Positions 1 through 5,932 of a stretch of 6,366 bases of DNA are shown here, in pieces (position 1 is the first letter of the stretch; every line of letters begins with the position of its first letter). The notes beneath the pieces were generated by a model. The model had not been told where the DNA came from. It saw nothing but the letters and a program-made list of their open reading frames with translations, and did not search any database. The stretch is from a bacterium (GTDB taxonomy: Bacteria; CG03): the NCBI GenBank assembly GCA_013791675.1, contig VMTI01000144.1:1-6366 (forward strand). Direction: 5' to 3'. The position numbers and the translations under genes are program-made.

Positions 1-881
1 CCTTTTTCAAATTTTTCTTTCTCACTGCAATTTATGGCCGGCCATTCATGAACATCAAGCCCTATACCGTGGCCCGCGGAGTGCAGTATATTTTTCTCAA
101 ATCCCTCTCCCGCGAGATAGTCGTTTATTATTTTCCCTACGCCTCCTATTTTCGCGCCAGGCACAATATACGGCAGAGCCAGTTCCCGCGATTTTTTAAT
201 CGCGGCATAAGCCCTGCCTAAAAGAGTTTTTATGTTAAATAATCCCCTCATTCTCGTCAAGTCAGCGCAGTAATTTTCATATCTAACGCCCATATCTATC
301 AAAGCTATATCGCCCCGCACATATTTTCTGCTGGAAGGAACGCTATGAGGATACGCGGACCCCGCGCCGAAAGCGACAATGGGCTCAAAGGAGGGGCCGT
401 CCGCGAGAGAGTAAGCCCGGGATGATATGAAAGAGGCGGCATCTTTTTCTTTCATCCCCTGTTTAAAGCGCATAAGGCCGCAGAGCCTCCGGCTGATTTT
501 CTGCGCCTGATCTATTTTATCTATCTCACCCTTTTCTTTTAACGCGCGGATTTTAGAGAAAAGCGGTTCTTTTTCAATCACCGTACAGCCGGTCATTTTC
601 TTGAAGGCCGCAAGGGACGCCATGGAAAACTTAGACGGCTCAAGGGCGGTTTTACCCAATTTTATATTTTTCAGTTCCGCCCTATGCGCTGTCCATTTTC
701 TGTTATAAGGATAAAGGCTCCCGTGAAAAAGCTTAACCGAATTCTGCGCGAAAAGAAGATATGCCCCGTCAGCGCGCAGGCCCGTAAAATAAAATATATC
801 CGATGGGTCGCAGGTGACGGCCGCGTTAAGATTGTGTTTCCTTAGTAAGCGGAAAAGCCTGCCGCAGCGGGCTTTGTTCAT
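1..881 (-). CDS. M24-family Xaa-Pro aminopeptidase/dipeptidase (3' end outside window)
   Basis: Cytoplasmic metallopeptidase of the pita-bread fold, expected to cleave peptide bonds next to proline using two divalent metal ions. I translated 293 codons from the ATG at 881. The N-terminal creatinase-like domain spans about residues 1-125 (DPSDIFYFTGLRADGAYLLF near 26-45). The catalytic domain follows. Visible metal ligands are D196 (ALIDMG), D207 (YCADLTR) and H271 (AGHGIGLDVHE); H179 (YPHSVP) and H278 are the usual substrate-side histidines. The two glutamate ligands near the C-terminus lie off the left edge, so about 60 residues are missing compared with the usual 350-360. The start ATG overlaps the aroQ stop (ATGA, 881-878) and has no Shine-Dalgarno sequence of its own, so translation is probably coupled to aroQ. 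In Bacillus the aroQ-pepP pair precedes efp, so efp may lie just beyond the edge (inference). Family is certain; exact substrate (PepP, PepQ or YpdF type) is not. Confidence 0.93.
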   Translation of the reverse strand, partial: MNKARCGRLFRLLRKHNLNAAVTCDPSDIFYFTGLRADGAYLLFAQNSVKLFHGSLYPYNRKWTAHRAELKNIKLGKTALEPSKFSMASLAAFKKMTGCTVIEKEPLFSKIRALKEKGEIDKIDQAQKISRRLCGLMRFKQGMKEKDAASFISSRAYSLADGPSFEPIVAFGAGSAYPHSVPSSRKYVRGDIALIDMGVRYENYCADLTRMRGLFNIKTLLGRAYAAIKKSRELALPYIVPGAKIGGVGKIINDYLAGEGFEKNILHSAGHGIGLDVHEWPAINCSEKEKFEK

Positions 882-1315
882 TTTTTATTTATTAGTGAAA
901 CAAGCGCGCGCAGGGCGAGCAGATATGAATCCGAACCGAAACCGCTTATCTGCCCTCTGCACACAGGCGCCGTCATGGATTTAGATCTGAAATCCTCCCT
1001 TGAATATATGTTGGACATGTGCACTTCCGCAAAAGGGATTTTAACGGCTTCTATAGCGTCTCTTATGGCGACGGAAGTGTGGGTGTACGCCGCGGGATTT
1101 ATTACCGCGCCGTCATATTTTTCATCGGAGTTCCCGATTTCAGAGACGATGTCCCCCTCCGAAGAACTCTGATAAAAATCAACTGCCGCTCCGAGCTCTT
1201 TCGCGAGGGCGCTTACTTTGTTGTTTATTTCCGAAAGAGTTTCCTCTCCGTAAACCGCGGCGTCTCTTTTACCCAGCTTGTCCATGTTGGGCCCGTTAAT
1301 CACAAGTATCTTCAT
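878..1315 (-). CDS. aroQ: type II 3-dehydroquinate dehydratase
   Basis: Cytoplasmic shikimate-pathway enzyme that converts 3-dehydroquinate to 3-dehydroshikimate; the family is a dodecamer. The 145 residues match the usual length of about 145-150. Signatures in order are ILVINGPNMDKLGKRD (3-18), with R17 and the catalytic tyrosine Y22 (VYGEETL) on the flexible lid; N73 and H79 in INPAAYTHTSVAIRDA; H99 in EVHMSN; R106 and R110 in SREDFR; and the C-terminal GFGSDSYLLALRAL. The segment usually written QSNxEG is QSSSEG here (49-54); this position varies in the family. A full AGGAGG (1325-1320) lies 4 bases before the ATG, a slightly short but strong site, so this gene is initiated independently of miaA, 33 bases upstream. 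The downstream peptidase overlaps its stop by 4 bases. Confidence 0.96.
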   Translation of the reverse strand: MKILVINGPNMDKLGKRDAAVYGEETLSEINNKVSALAKELGAAVDFYQSSSEGDIVSEIGNSDEKYDGAVINPAAYTHTSVAIRDAIEAVKIPFAEVHMSNIYSREDFRSKSMTAPVCRGQISGFGSDSYLLALRALVSLINKK

Positions 1316-1348
1316 ATTTCCTCCTGTTCCTTATTATTGCGCAAGCCA

Positions 1349-2272
1349 TTATGCGCCATTATATAAAATTTTTTCAATTTCCGCCGCGGTTTCCTCAGGG
1401 CTCCTGTTAAGAACGCTTATTTCAACAGCGCCTTTTTTTTTCCACCAGATTTCCTGTTTTCTTGATAGAAGATGCGTTCTGAATTTTATTTTTTGGACAG
1501 CCTCATCCAAACCGCACTTGCCTGAAATATGCTCAAGTATTTCCCTGTAACCTATAGCCGAAAAAGGCGGAGCCGCGCTTGTGACGCCTCTTTTAAGAAT
1601 TCTTATGACCTCATTGACAATGCCGTCACTCAGCATTTTATCAACCCGCTCGTCTATTCTCCGGTAAAGCTCAGGGCGCGGCAGAGAAAGAAAAAAAACT
1701 TTGAGCGGGATCCCCTCTATAAATTTTTTTTTGAGCGCTTCCGACGGAGGCATGCCTGTTATGCGGTAAATTTCAAGTGCCCGGGATACCCTTCGCGGGT
1801 TGCGTTTGTCAATTATGGAATACATCGCGGGATCGGCTTTTTTAAGTTCTTTAAGCTGCGCGTCATGAGTCATGACGGAAATTTTATCGCGTATTTCGCT
1901 TGAAGACGCTATGGGGGAAATTCCGTCCTTAAGAGCGCTGATATACAGGCCGGTGCCGCCGCAGATTACAGGCATTTTTCCCTCGCGCGTTATTTTTCTC
2001 ACAGCGCGCCGCGCGAGGAGAACAAAATCACCCGCTGAAAACTGTTTTTGCGGATTTCTGAAATCCACAAGATAATGTCTTATCTTTTTTCTCATTGACC
2101 ATGGCGGCTTGGATGTGCCGATGTTAAAATATTTGTAAACGCTTTGGGAATCGGCGTTGATTACGGATCCGTTCCGGAGCCTTGCGAAAGCGGCCGCGGC
2201 GTCGGTTTTTCCCGACGCCGTGGCTCCGGTTATAACCGGCACCAATCCGGCGGCAGCGGGAGGTATGCTCAT
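1349..2272 (-). CDS. miaA: tRNA dimethylallyltransferase MiaA
   Basis: Transfers the dimethylallyl group from DMAPP to N6 of A37 in tRNAs reading UNN codons, giving i6A. The 307 residues are a normal length. Seen in order: P-loop GATASGKT (16-23); NADSQSVYKYFNIGTSKP (39-56) with the catalytic aspartate D41; HYLVDFRNP (66-74), corresponding to the family's HHLIDxxxP; GGTGLY (105-110); RNPRRVSRALEIYRITG, followed by the tRNA-binding insertion domain; PPFSAIGYREIL; and SRKQEIWW near the C-terminus, corresponding to the family RxxKRQxTW. The ATG overlaps the stop of the upstream DUF116 gene (ATGA, 2272-2269). The only upstream purine-rich stretch is a weak AGAAGA, so coupling is likely. The same transcript begins with tRNA-Phe carrying A36-A37-A38, a standard MiaA substrate. 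Confidence 0.97.
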   Translation of the reverse strand: MSIPPAAAGLVPVITGATASGKTDAAAAFARLRNGSVINADSQSVYKYFNIGTSKPPWSMRKKIRHYLVDFRNPQKQFSAGDFVLLARRAVRKITREGKMPVICGGTGLYISALKDGISPIASSSEIRDKISVMTHDAQLKELKKADPAMYSIIDKRNPRRVSRALEIYRITGMPPSEALKKKFIEGIPLKVFFLSLPRPELYRRIDERVDKMLSDGIVNEVIRILKRGVTSAAPPFSAIGYREILEHISGKCGLDEAVQKIKFRTHLLSRKQEIWWKKKGAVEISVLNRSPEETAAEIEKILYNGA

Positions 2273-2709
2273 TCTTCTATAAATTTTAAAAATGCGTCTA
2301 TATCCACATCGGTGTCGGCGCAGCCGTCGCGGGAAAGAGGGAAAAATTGAACGGGGATTTTAAATTCCCCGCAGATTTTCTGGCCTATAAAACCCTCCCA
2401 GGGGCAGGCTACACCTATTACGGCGCAGGGTTTGTCTTTCTCAAAAAGAGAAGGAATGATTTTTCCGCCCTTGAGAATATAAACTTTTTTGTAGCCTGTT
2501 TTTATCGCGGATTCTGTTATTGCTTTGATTTTGCACTTCCCGCAGCCGCCGCAAATAAAAAAAGGCCCGGATTCTTCCCCGATGCATTTTTTGGAGTTTC
2601 TAAGGCACTGGGGAAGCAGAATGATTCTCGCGGAGAAAGGAGTTTTAAGAAACTTTTTCCTGTTTTTTTTGTTTGTTTTCTCAACCTGTTTGCTGTATTT
2701 ATCTTTCAT
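2269..2709 (-). CDS. DUF116-family cysteine-rich protein
   Basis: 146 residues that I recognise as the DUF116 family (function not established). A lysine-rich N-terminus (about 1-22) is followed by LLPQCLRNSKKC (C35, C42), then CGGCGKC (C53, C56, C59), a GGK turn, AVIGVACPWEG (C102) and LSRDGCADTDVD (C130). C35, C42, C53, C56 and C59 look like a metal or Fe-S site; that is inference from spacing. No signal peptide or membrane segment is seen, although some DUF116 proteins carry membrane segments. ATG at 2709 is the only possible start; no in-frame GTG or TTG precedes the conserved core. It lies 13 bases after the end of tRNA-Phe with no Shine-Dalgarno. The stop overlaps miaA by 4 bases, suggesting a shared mRNA and perhaps an RNA-related or metabolic role. 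Confidence 0.85.
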   Translation of the reverse strand: MKDKYSKQVEKTNKKNRKKFLKTPFSARIILLPQCLRNSKKCIGEESGPFFICGGCGKCKIKAITESAIKTGYKKVYILKGGKIIPSLFEKDKPCAVIGVACPWEGFIGQKICGEFKIPVQFFPLSRDGCADTDVDIDAFLKFIEE

Positions 2710-2722
2710 AATGGGTTTAATA

Positions 2723-2795
2723 TGCCGGGGAAGGGAATCGAACCCCTGACACGCTGATTTTCAGTCAACTGCTCTACCAACTGAGCTACCCCGGC
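2723..2795 (-). tRNA. tRNA-Phe (anticodon GAA)
   Basis: A 73-nt cloverleaf read by hand. The acceptor stem GCCGGGG pairs with CCCCGGC and A73 is the discriminator. D-stem is GCTC/GAGC with loop AGTTGGTA. Anticodon stem is GTTGA/TCAGC (one T-G pair) with loop CTGAAAA, giving G34 A35 A36 at 2762-2760. The T-arm has the loop TTCGATT. CCA is not encoded, so it must be added after processing. A37 and A38 follow A36, the triplet recognised by MiaA, whose gene lies downstream on the same strand. The gene sits immediately behind a promoter-like sequence and 13 bases before the DUF116 ATG, so it probably heads the operon. Confidence 0.97.
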
Positions 2796-2803
2796 AATGG
2801 CTG

Positions 2804-2832
2804 AGTGTATAAAATTTATGATTTCAAGTCAA
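2804..2832 (-). promoter_or_regulatory. predicted sigma70 promoter of the tRNA-Phe/DUF116/miaA/aroQ unit
   Basis: The -35 element TTGACT (2832-2827, 5 of 6 consensus bases) is followed after 17 bp by TACACT (2809-2804, 4 of 6). The overlapping TATACA (2811-2806) with a 15-bp spacer is an alternative -10. Transcription would start near 2797-2799, only a few bases before the tRNA 5' end at 2795. No other clear promoter is seen between here and the left edge. Confidence 0.6.
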
Positions 2833-2857
2833 AAATAATTCGCGGGCTTGCGGGGAT

Positions 2858-2887
2858 TTGCCATTTTTTTAAAAATTTGTTTATAAT
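2858..2887 (+). promoter_or_regulatory. predicted sigma70 promoter of the nitronate monooxygenase gene
   Basis: The -35 TTGCCA (2858-2863, 5 of 6) and a perfect -10 TATAAT (2882-2887) are separated by 18 bp. Start of transcription is expected near 2894, giving a leader of about 40 nt that ends in AAGGAG (2917-2922), 10 bases before the ATG at 2933. It is divergent from the tRNA-Phe promoter; the two -35 elements are 25 bp apart, so a shared regulator or supercoiling coupling is possible. Confidence 0.75.
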
Positions 2888-2932
2888 ATCCCAGTAATGT
2901 TTATGCGGATTTTTTTAAGGAGAATATAATTA

Positions 2933-4006
2933 ATGGCGAAATTACCCGAACTAAATATAGGCGATTTGAAAATACCTGTGCCCATAATACAGGGCGGCAT
3001 GGGTGTGCGTATATCGCTTTCGCGGCTGGCCGCGGCTGTCGCCGCTGAAGGCGGTGTGGGAACAATATCCGCCGCTCTTATCGGCGGGCTAAAAAGCAAT
3101 CTTACGCTTGATGACAGCACGATAGCCGATATCAAAGAATTAACCGAACAGCTGAGGAAGGCTTCTTCCCTGACAACGGGTGTAATTGCCGTCAATGTGA
3201 TGGTGGCGCTGACCAACTATTGTGCGCTTGTAAAAGCCTCCGCCGCTGGGGGAGCGCATATTGTTGTCGCCGGAGCGGGGCTGCCTCTTAATCTCCCCGA
3301 ACTTGTAAAAGAAACAAAAACAAAACTTGTGCCAATAGTGTCTTCGGGGCGTGCCGCGGATCTTCTCTGCCGCACATGGATAAAAAAATACAATTACGTA
3401 CCCGACGCTATAATTGTTGAGGGCCCGAAAGCGGGCGGGCATCTCGGTTTCCATTTTGAAGAACTTGAAAACGAAAGTACTATGCCGAAGCTTGCTAATA
3501 TTGTTTCCGATGTCGTAAAAGTCGCCGTAAAGTACGGTGCAAAGAAAAAAATTCCTGTCATCGCCGCCGGCGGCATAAGCACGGGGAAGGATATAGCCGA
3601 TATGCTTAAGCTCGGCGCCTCGGGCGTTCAAATAGCCACAAGATTTGTCCCGACGTACGAATGCGATGCCTCGGAAGCTTTCAAAAAGGCTTATGTGTCC
3701 GCGAAAAAAGAAGACATAACCATCATCAAAAGCCCTGTGGGTATGCCCGGCCGCGCTCTTAACAACGATTTTATCCGCCGCGCGAGAAAAGGGGAAATAA
3801 AATTCAACTGTTTTTACCAGTGCCTCAAAACCTGCGACCCCGCAAAATCGCCATACTGTATAGCGGAAGCTCTCATAAACGCCGCGGACGGGAAACTTGA
3901 CGATGCCGTTATTTTCGTCGGCGCCAACGCCCACCTGACAGAAAAAATAGTTTCGGTAAAAGACGTTATGAGGGAACTCGTAACGGAAGCCGAAGCAAAT
4001 CTTTAA
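2933..4006 (+). CDS. FMN-dependent nitronate monooxygenase / FabK-like enoyl-ACP reductase family
   Basis: A 357-residue TIM-barrel flavoprotein of the 2-nitropropane dioxygenase (NMO) superfamily. Seen: IIQGGMGVRISLSRLA (18-33), the N-terminal FMN strand; VNVMVAL (87-93); GAGLPLN (114-120); GPKAGGHLGF (164-173), with H170 at the place of the NMO catalytic histidine; VIAAGGISTGKDIADML (209-225), the phosphate-binding loop; GASGVQIATRF (228-238). The last 65 residues hold C293, C297, C301 and C309 (C-x3-C-x3-C-x7-C), then FVGANAHLTEKIVSVKDVM. Family members either oxidise nitronates or reduce enoyl-ACP. Sequence alone does not choose, so FabK-like function is possible but no fatty-acid genes are nearby. 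It is monocistronic: own promoter upstream, and the next gene converges on it. No clear terminator hairpin follows (4007-4056 has only T-runs). Confidence 0.9.
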   Translation: MAKLPELNIGDLKIPVPIIQGGMGVRISLSRLAAAVAAEGGVGTISAALIGGLKSNLTLDDSTIADIKELTEQLRKASSLTTGVIAVNVMVALTNYCALVKASAAGGAHIVVAGAGLPLNLPELVKETKTKLVPIVSSGRAADLLCRTWIKKYNYVPDAIIVEGPKAGGHLGFHFEELENESTMPKLANIVSDVVKVAVKYGAKKKIPVIAAGGISTGKDIADMLKLGASGVQIATRFVPTYECDASEAFKKAYVSAKKEDITIIKSPVGMPGRALNNDFIRRARKGEIKFNCFYQCLKTCDPAKSPYCIAEALINAADGKLDDAVIFVGANAHLTEKIVSVKDVMRELVTEAEANL

Positions 4007-4056
4007 AAATCATCCGCCCCTTTTATTATTGACTGTTTTTTATTTTGTTCCTATTT

Positions 4057-5217
4057 TTACAATTGAGTTCCTTCATTTAATAAGCTGATATATTTTGTAA
4101 AAAAATACTTGCGATTTCGGTGTTTGTTACTTCCTTCGGTTATTATCCCCAAAGTCTTAAATTTTATAATCATATTTTTTGCCGTGTTATAAGACACATT
4201 ACAGTAATTTTTTATTTCGTTTACCGTGAAAACCGGATGAATGAATATTTTATCTAAAAATTGAATTGCTGTGGAAGACCGTATCATTTTTTCGCGCACT
4301 AATTCGGAGTATTCCTTACGTAACTTTATAATATTGTTTGATAATTCAATCGCGTTGTCCGATGTTTCGGCAATGCCGGTTAAAAAAAATTTCAGCCAGT
4401 TCTCCCAATCACCCGAAAGCCTAATTGCCGTAAGTTTTTCATAATATTCAATTTTGCGCTTTTGGAAATAATAGCTTAAATACAATCCCGGTTCGGAAAT
4501 TACATTGTTTAAAATTAACAGCAAGGTAATCAGTAATCTACCTATGCGCCCGTTACCGTCTAAAAATGGATGAATTGTTTCAAATTGAGCATGAATTAAT
4601 CCGCATTTTATCAGTACGGGATTATTTTCGTCATACAAATATTTTTCTAACTGCCCCATTGCATCATTCATTTCATAAACCGGCGGTGGAACAAACAGCG
4701 CAGCGGCAAGGGGGCAGCCCTCCGGGCCAATCCAGTTTTGACTTTTCCTGAATTCTCCGGGGCGCTTATCTTTTCCACGAACACCTGTTAACAGAATTTT
4801 GTGGAGTTCTTTAATCAGCCGTAATGATAGCGGGAACTTGTCTTTCCTTATCCTTTCCAAGCCATAATCCATAGCTTTAACGTAATTTAAAGTAGTCGTG
4901 ACATCATTATTTTCAGTTATTCCCGATAAAATATCTTCTTCCTTTTCCAAAATATCCGACAACGATGCTTGAGTGCCTTCAATTTGAGAACTTAAAACAG
5001 CTTCCTTTTTCATATACATCAGTACAAACAGCTCAGGATTTGGAATATTTTTTAATAAGCCGTCTAATCTGCCTATTCGCTGATCCGCCATAGAAAGCGT
5101 TTTCACCAATGAATTTAATTGAATGCCAGGTTTGGGAGGTAGGGGATTAGGAAGAAAAGCTTTATAGGCGAGATCCCCCTGTAATTGCTTAACATAATAG
5201 CCGGCTCTGTTATTCAT
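4057..5217 (-). CDS. Fic-domain protein AMP-transferase, class II, with C-terminal winged helix
   Basis: Fic enzymes usually transfer AMP from ATP to Ser, Thr or Tyr of a target protein. The 386 residues have the layout of the long stand-alone bacterial Fic proteins: a Fic_N-like region (about 15-115) with the auto-inhibitory motif SSQIEG (76-81, S-x3-EG, E80 expected to block the ATP gamma-phosphate); the substrate flap WIGPEGCPL...FVPPP (162-179); the core motif HPFLDGNGRIGR (216-227), with catalytic H216 intact; and a probable winged helix (about 315-375, TVNEIKNYCNVSYNTAKNMI). GGAGG (5228-5224) lies 6 bases before the ATG, which fixes the start. It converges on the monooxygenase gene. Several 60-base lines counted by hand are 25-38% GC, lower than aroQ (about 50% in one line), hinting at transfer. 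Target and biological role (regulation, defence or toxin) are unknown. Confidence 0.93.
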   Translation of the reverse strand: MNNRAGYYVKQLQGDLAYKAFLPNPLPPKPGIQLNSLVKTLSMADQRIGRLDGLLKNIPNPELFVLMYMKKEAVLSSQIEGTQASLSDILEKEEDILSGITENNDVTTTLNYVKAMDYGLERIRKDKFPLSLRLIKELHKILLTGVRGKDKRPGEFRKSQNWIGPEGCPLAAALFVPPPVYEMNDAMGQLEKYLYDENNPVLIKCGLIHAQFETIHPFLDGNGRIGRLLITLLLILNNVISEPGLYLSYYFQKRKIEYYEKLTAIRLSGDWENWLKFFLTGIAETSDNAIELSNNIIKLRKEYSELVREKMIRSSTAIQFLDKIFIHPVFTVNEIKNYCNVSYNTAKNMIIKFKTLGIITEGSNKHRNRKYFFTKYISLLNEGTQL

Positions 5218-5239
5218 AAAAATCCTCCCTGTCTTTGTT

Positions 5240-5337
5240 ACTGCATTTTATGCGGCTTTATTGCAATTACAATTAAGTTATTGCACATTGCTGCACTAAC
5301 TATATTAGTATTGCAAAAAACTGTGTATAATTGCAAT
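5240..5337. repeat. phased array of six YTGCA boxes upstream of the Fic gene
   Basis: Within the 157-bp gap between the Fic and nucleotidyltransferase genes, YTGCA occurs at 5241, 5261, 5281, 5291, 5311 and 5331. All intervals are exact multiples of 10 bp (20, 20, 10, 20, 20), a mirror-symmetric spacing. Four copies read ATTGCA, one ACTGCA and one GCTGCA; two are the 8-bp palindrome ATTGCAAT (5260-5267, 5330-5337). The intervening bases are AT-rich and not conserved. TGCA is itself palindromic, so each box presents the same face of the helix. An operator or iteron-like array for a cooperative DNA-binding protein is the most likely reading. This is inference; only the pattern is observed. Confidence 0.7.
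5245..5272 (-). promoter_or_regulatory. possible promoter of the Fic gene inside the YTGCA array
   Basis: A weak -35 TTGTAA (5272-5267, 4 of 6), a 16-bp spacer and -10 TAAAAT (5250-5245, 5 of 6) would start transcription near 5238, about 20 nt before the ATG, leaving room for the GGAGG site. One YTGCA box overlaps the last base of this -10 and another lies in the spacer, which would suit repression by whatever binds the array. Other AT-rich hexamers in the gap are possible alternatives. Confidence 0.35.
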
Positions 5338-5360
5338 AGCGACAGCGTTATCGAAATTTC

Positions 5361-5391
5361 CTCTGTACCTATTTTTATTTTAGGAACAGAG
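5361..5391. repeat. inverted repeat over the end of the nucleotidyltransferase gene (possible terminator)
   Basis: Arms CTCTGTACCTA (5361-5371) and TAGGAACAGAG (5381-5391) pair at 10 of 11 positions around a 9-base T-rich loop. It covers the last codons and stop of the nucleotidyltransferase gene. Read on the plus strand it is followed by AATTTATTTTTTT, like an intrinsic terminator, although no plus-strand gene leads into it. Read on the minus strand the following bases (GGAAATTTCG) lack a U-tract, so it may act there as an mRNA 3'-end stem rather than a terminator. Confidence 0.5.
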
Positions 5392-5932
5392 AATTTATTT
5401 TTTTCTGTACTCTTTTGCCGTATCCGGCAATTATTTTACGCAATAAATTTCTGTTCAATTTTTTACCCTGCACCTGTATAATACCCTTTATATCTTCAAT
5501 ATCCTGATAGCTTCCCGCGAGCGCTTTCATCACTATTAAATCTTCCGCCGCGGCGATATCAAGCGTACTTTTTTTGAACTTAACTTTTTTGGCGAGGCTA
5601 AAAACGTCATGTTTTATGCTCCTGATACCCGACAAAAGGTCAATCCTGTTTCCGTATTTATCCGTTACTTTTATGACCATGCTTATAGGGTCGTCAAAAC
5701 CGCCTTTTCTGACTTCGGCAAGCAAACCCTTTTTTTTCAAAGCTCCGCAGAGTTTATTTTTATCTTCTTTCTCAATCTGAATTACGGCATCGGCGTCCAG
5801 ACTCGCGCGCGGCACGCCGTAAACGGAAACAGCGGCGGCGCCAATAAGCAGGTAAGGTATTTTTAAATTATTTAATTCATCCGCGACATCAAGCATCAGC
5901 AAAAGCGATTCGCCGTAGTTTTTAGCGCGCAA
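5375..5932 (-). CDS. nucleotidyltransferase-fold protein (AbiEii/MenT/DUF6036-like), candidate toxin
   Basis: 185 residues with the minimal polymerase-beta-type nucleotidyltransferase signature: LLIGAAAVSVYGVPRASLDADAVI (28-51), where G31-A32 replaces the usual GG and D46/D48 form the metal-binding DxD; a third acid D98 in NRIDLL (95-100); and AEDLIVMKALAGSYQDIEDIKGI (129-151), equivalent to the K...RDxxDI helix, with Q143 where R is usual. Related AbiEii and MenT proteins act as toxins that modify tRNA acceptor ends; others of the fold are not toxins. The start is TTG at 5932, supported by AGGAG 8 bases upstream; the next in-frame ATG (M13) would cut into the first helix. It overlaps the upstream small gene by 11 bases, so the two are co-translated. 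The length is shorter than AbiEii (about 300). Toxin role is inference. Confidence 0.82.
   Translation of the reverse strand: MRAKNYGESLLLMLDVADELNNLKIPYLLIGAAAVSVYGVPRASLDADAVIQIEKEDKNKLCGALKKKGLLAEVRKGGFDDPISMVIKVTDKYGNRIDLLSGIRSIKHDVFSLAKKVKFKKSTLDIAAAEDLIVMKALAGSYQDIEDIKGIIQVQGKKLNRNLLRKIIAGYGKRVQKKINSLFLK

Noticed and set aside
1019..1366. 115-codon plus-strand frame over aroQ
   Set aside because: It is the antisense of a complete aroQ with all catalytic residues; no independent coding signal.
2347..2757. 136-codon plus-strand frame over the DUF116 gene and tRNA
   Set aside because: It runs through the antisense of tRNA-Phe and of a gene with a conserved cysteine pattern; the product is low-complexity and unfamiliar.
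2723..2795. tRNA-Phe as an integration site for a mobile island
   Set aside because: No integrase gene and no direct repeat of the tRNA 3' end was noticed in the window, and the accessory-looking genes are separated from it by the monooxygenase gene.
3140..3934. 264-codon open frame on the minus strand inside the monooxygenase gene
   Set aside because: It is wholly antisense to a strongly conserved enzyme, shows no recognisable motif and no ribosome binding site was found; it is a codon-bias shadow.
4007..4056. Intrinsic terminator between the convergent monooxygenase and Fic genes
   Set aside because: There are T-runs, but I could find no stem of useful length before them on either strand.
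5240..5337. CRISPR array reading of the YTGCA repeats
   Set aside because: The repeated unit is only 5-6 bp and spacing is 10-20 bp, far below CRISPR repeat and spacer lengths; no cas genes are present.
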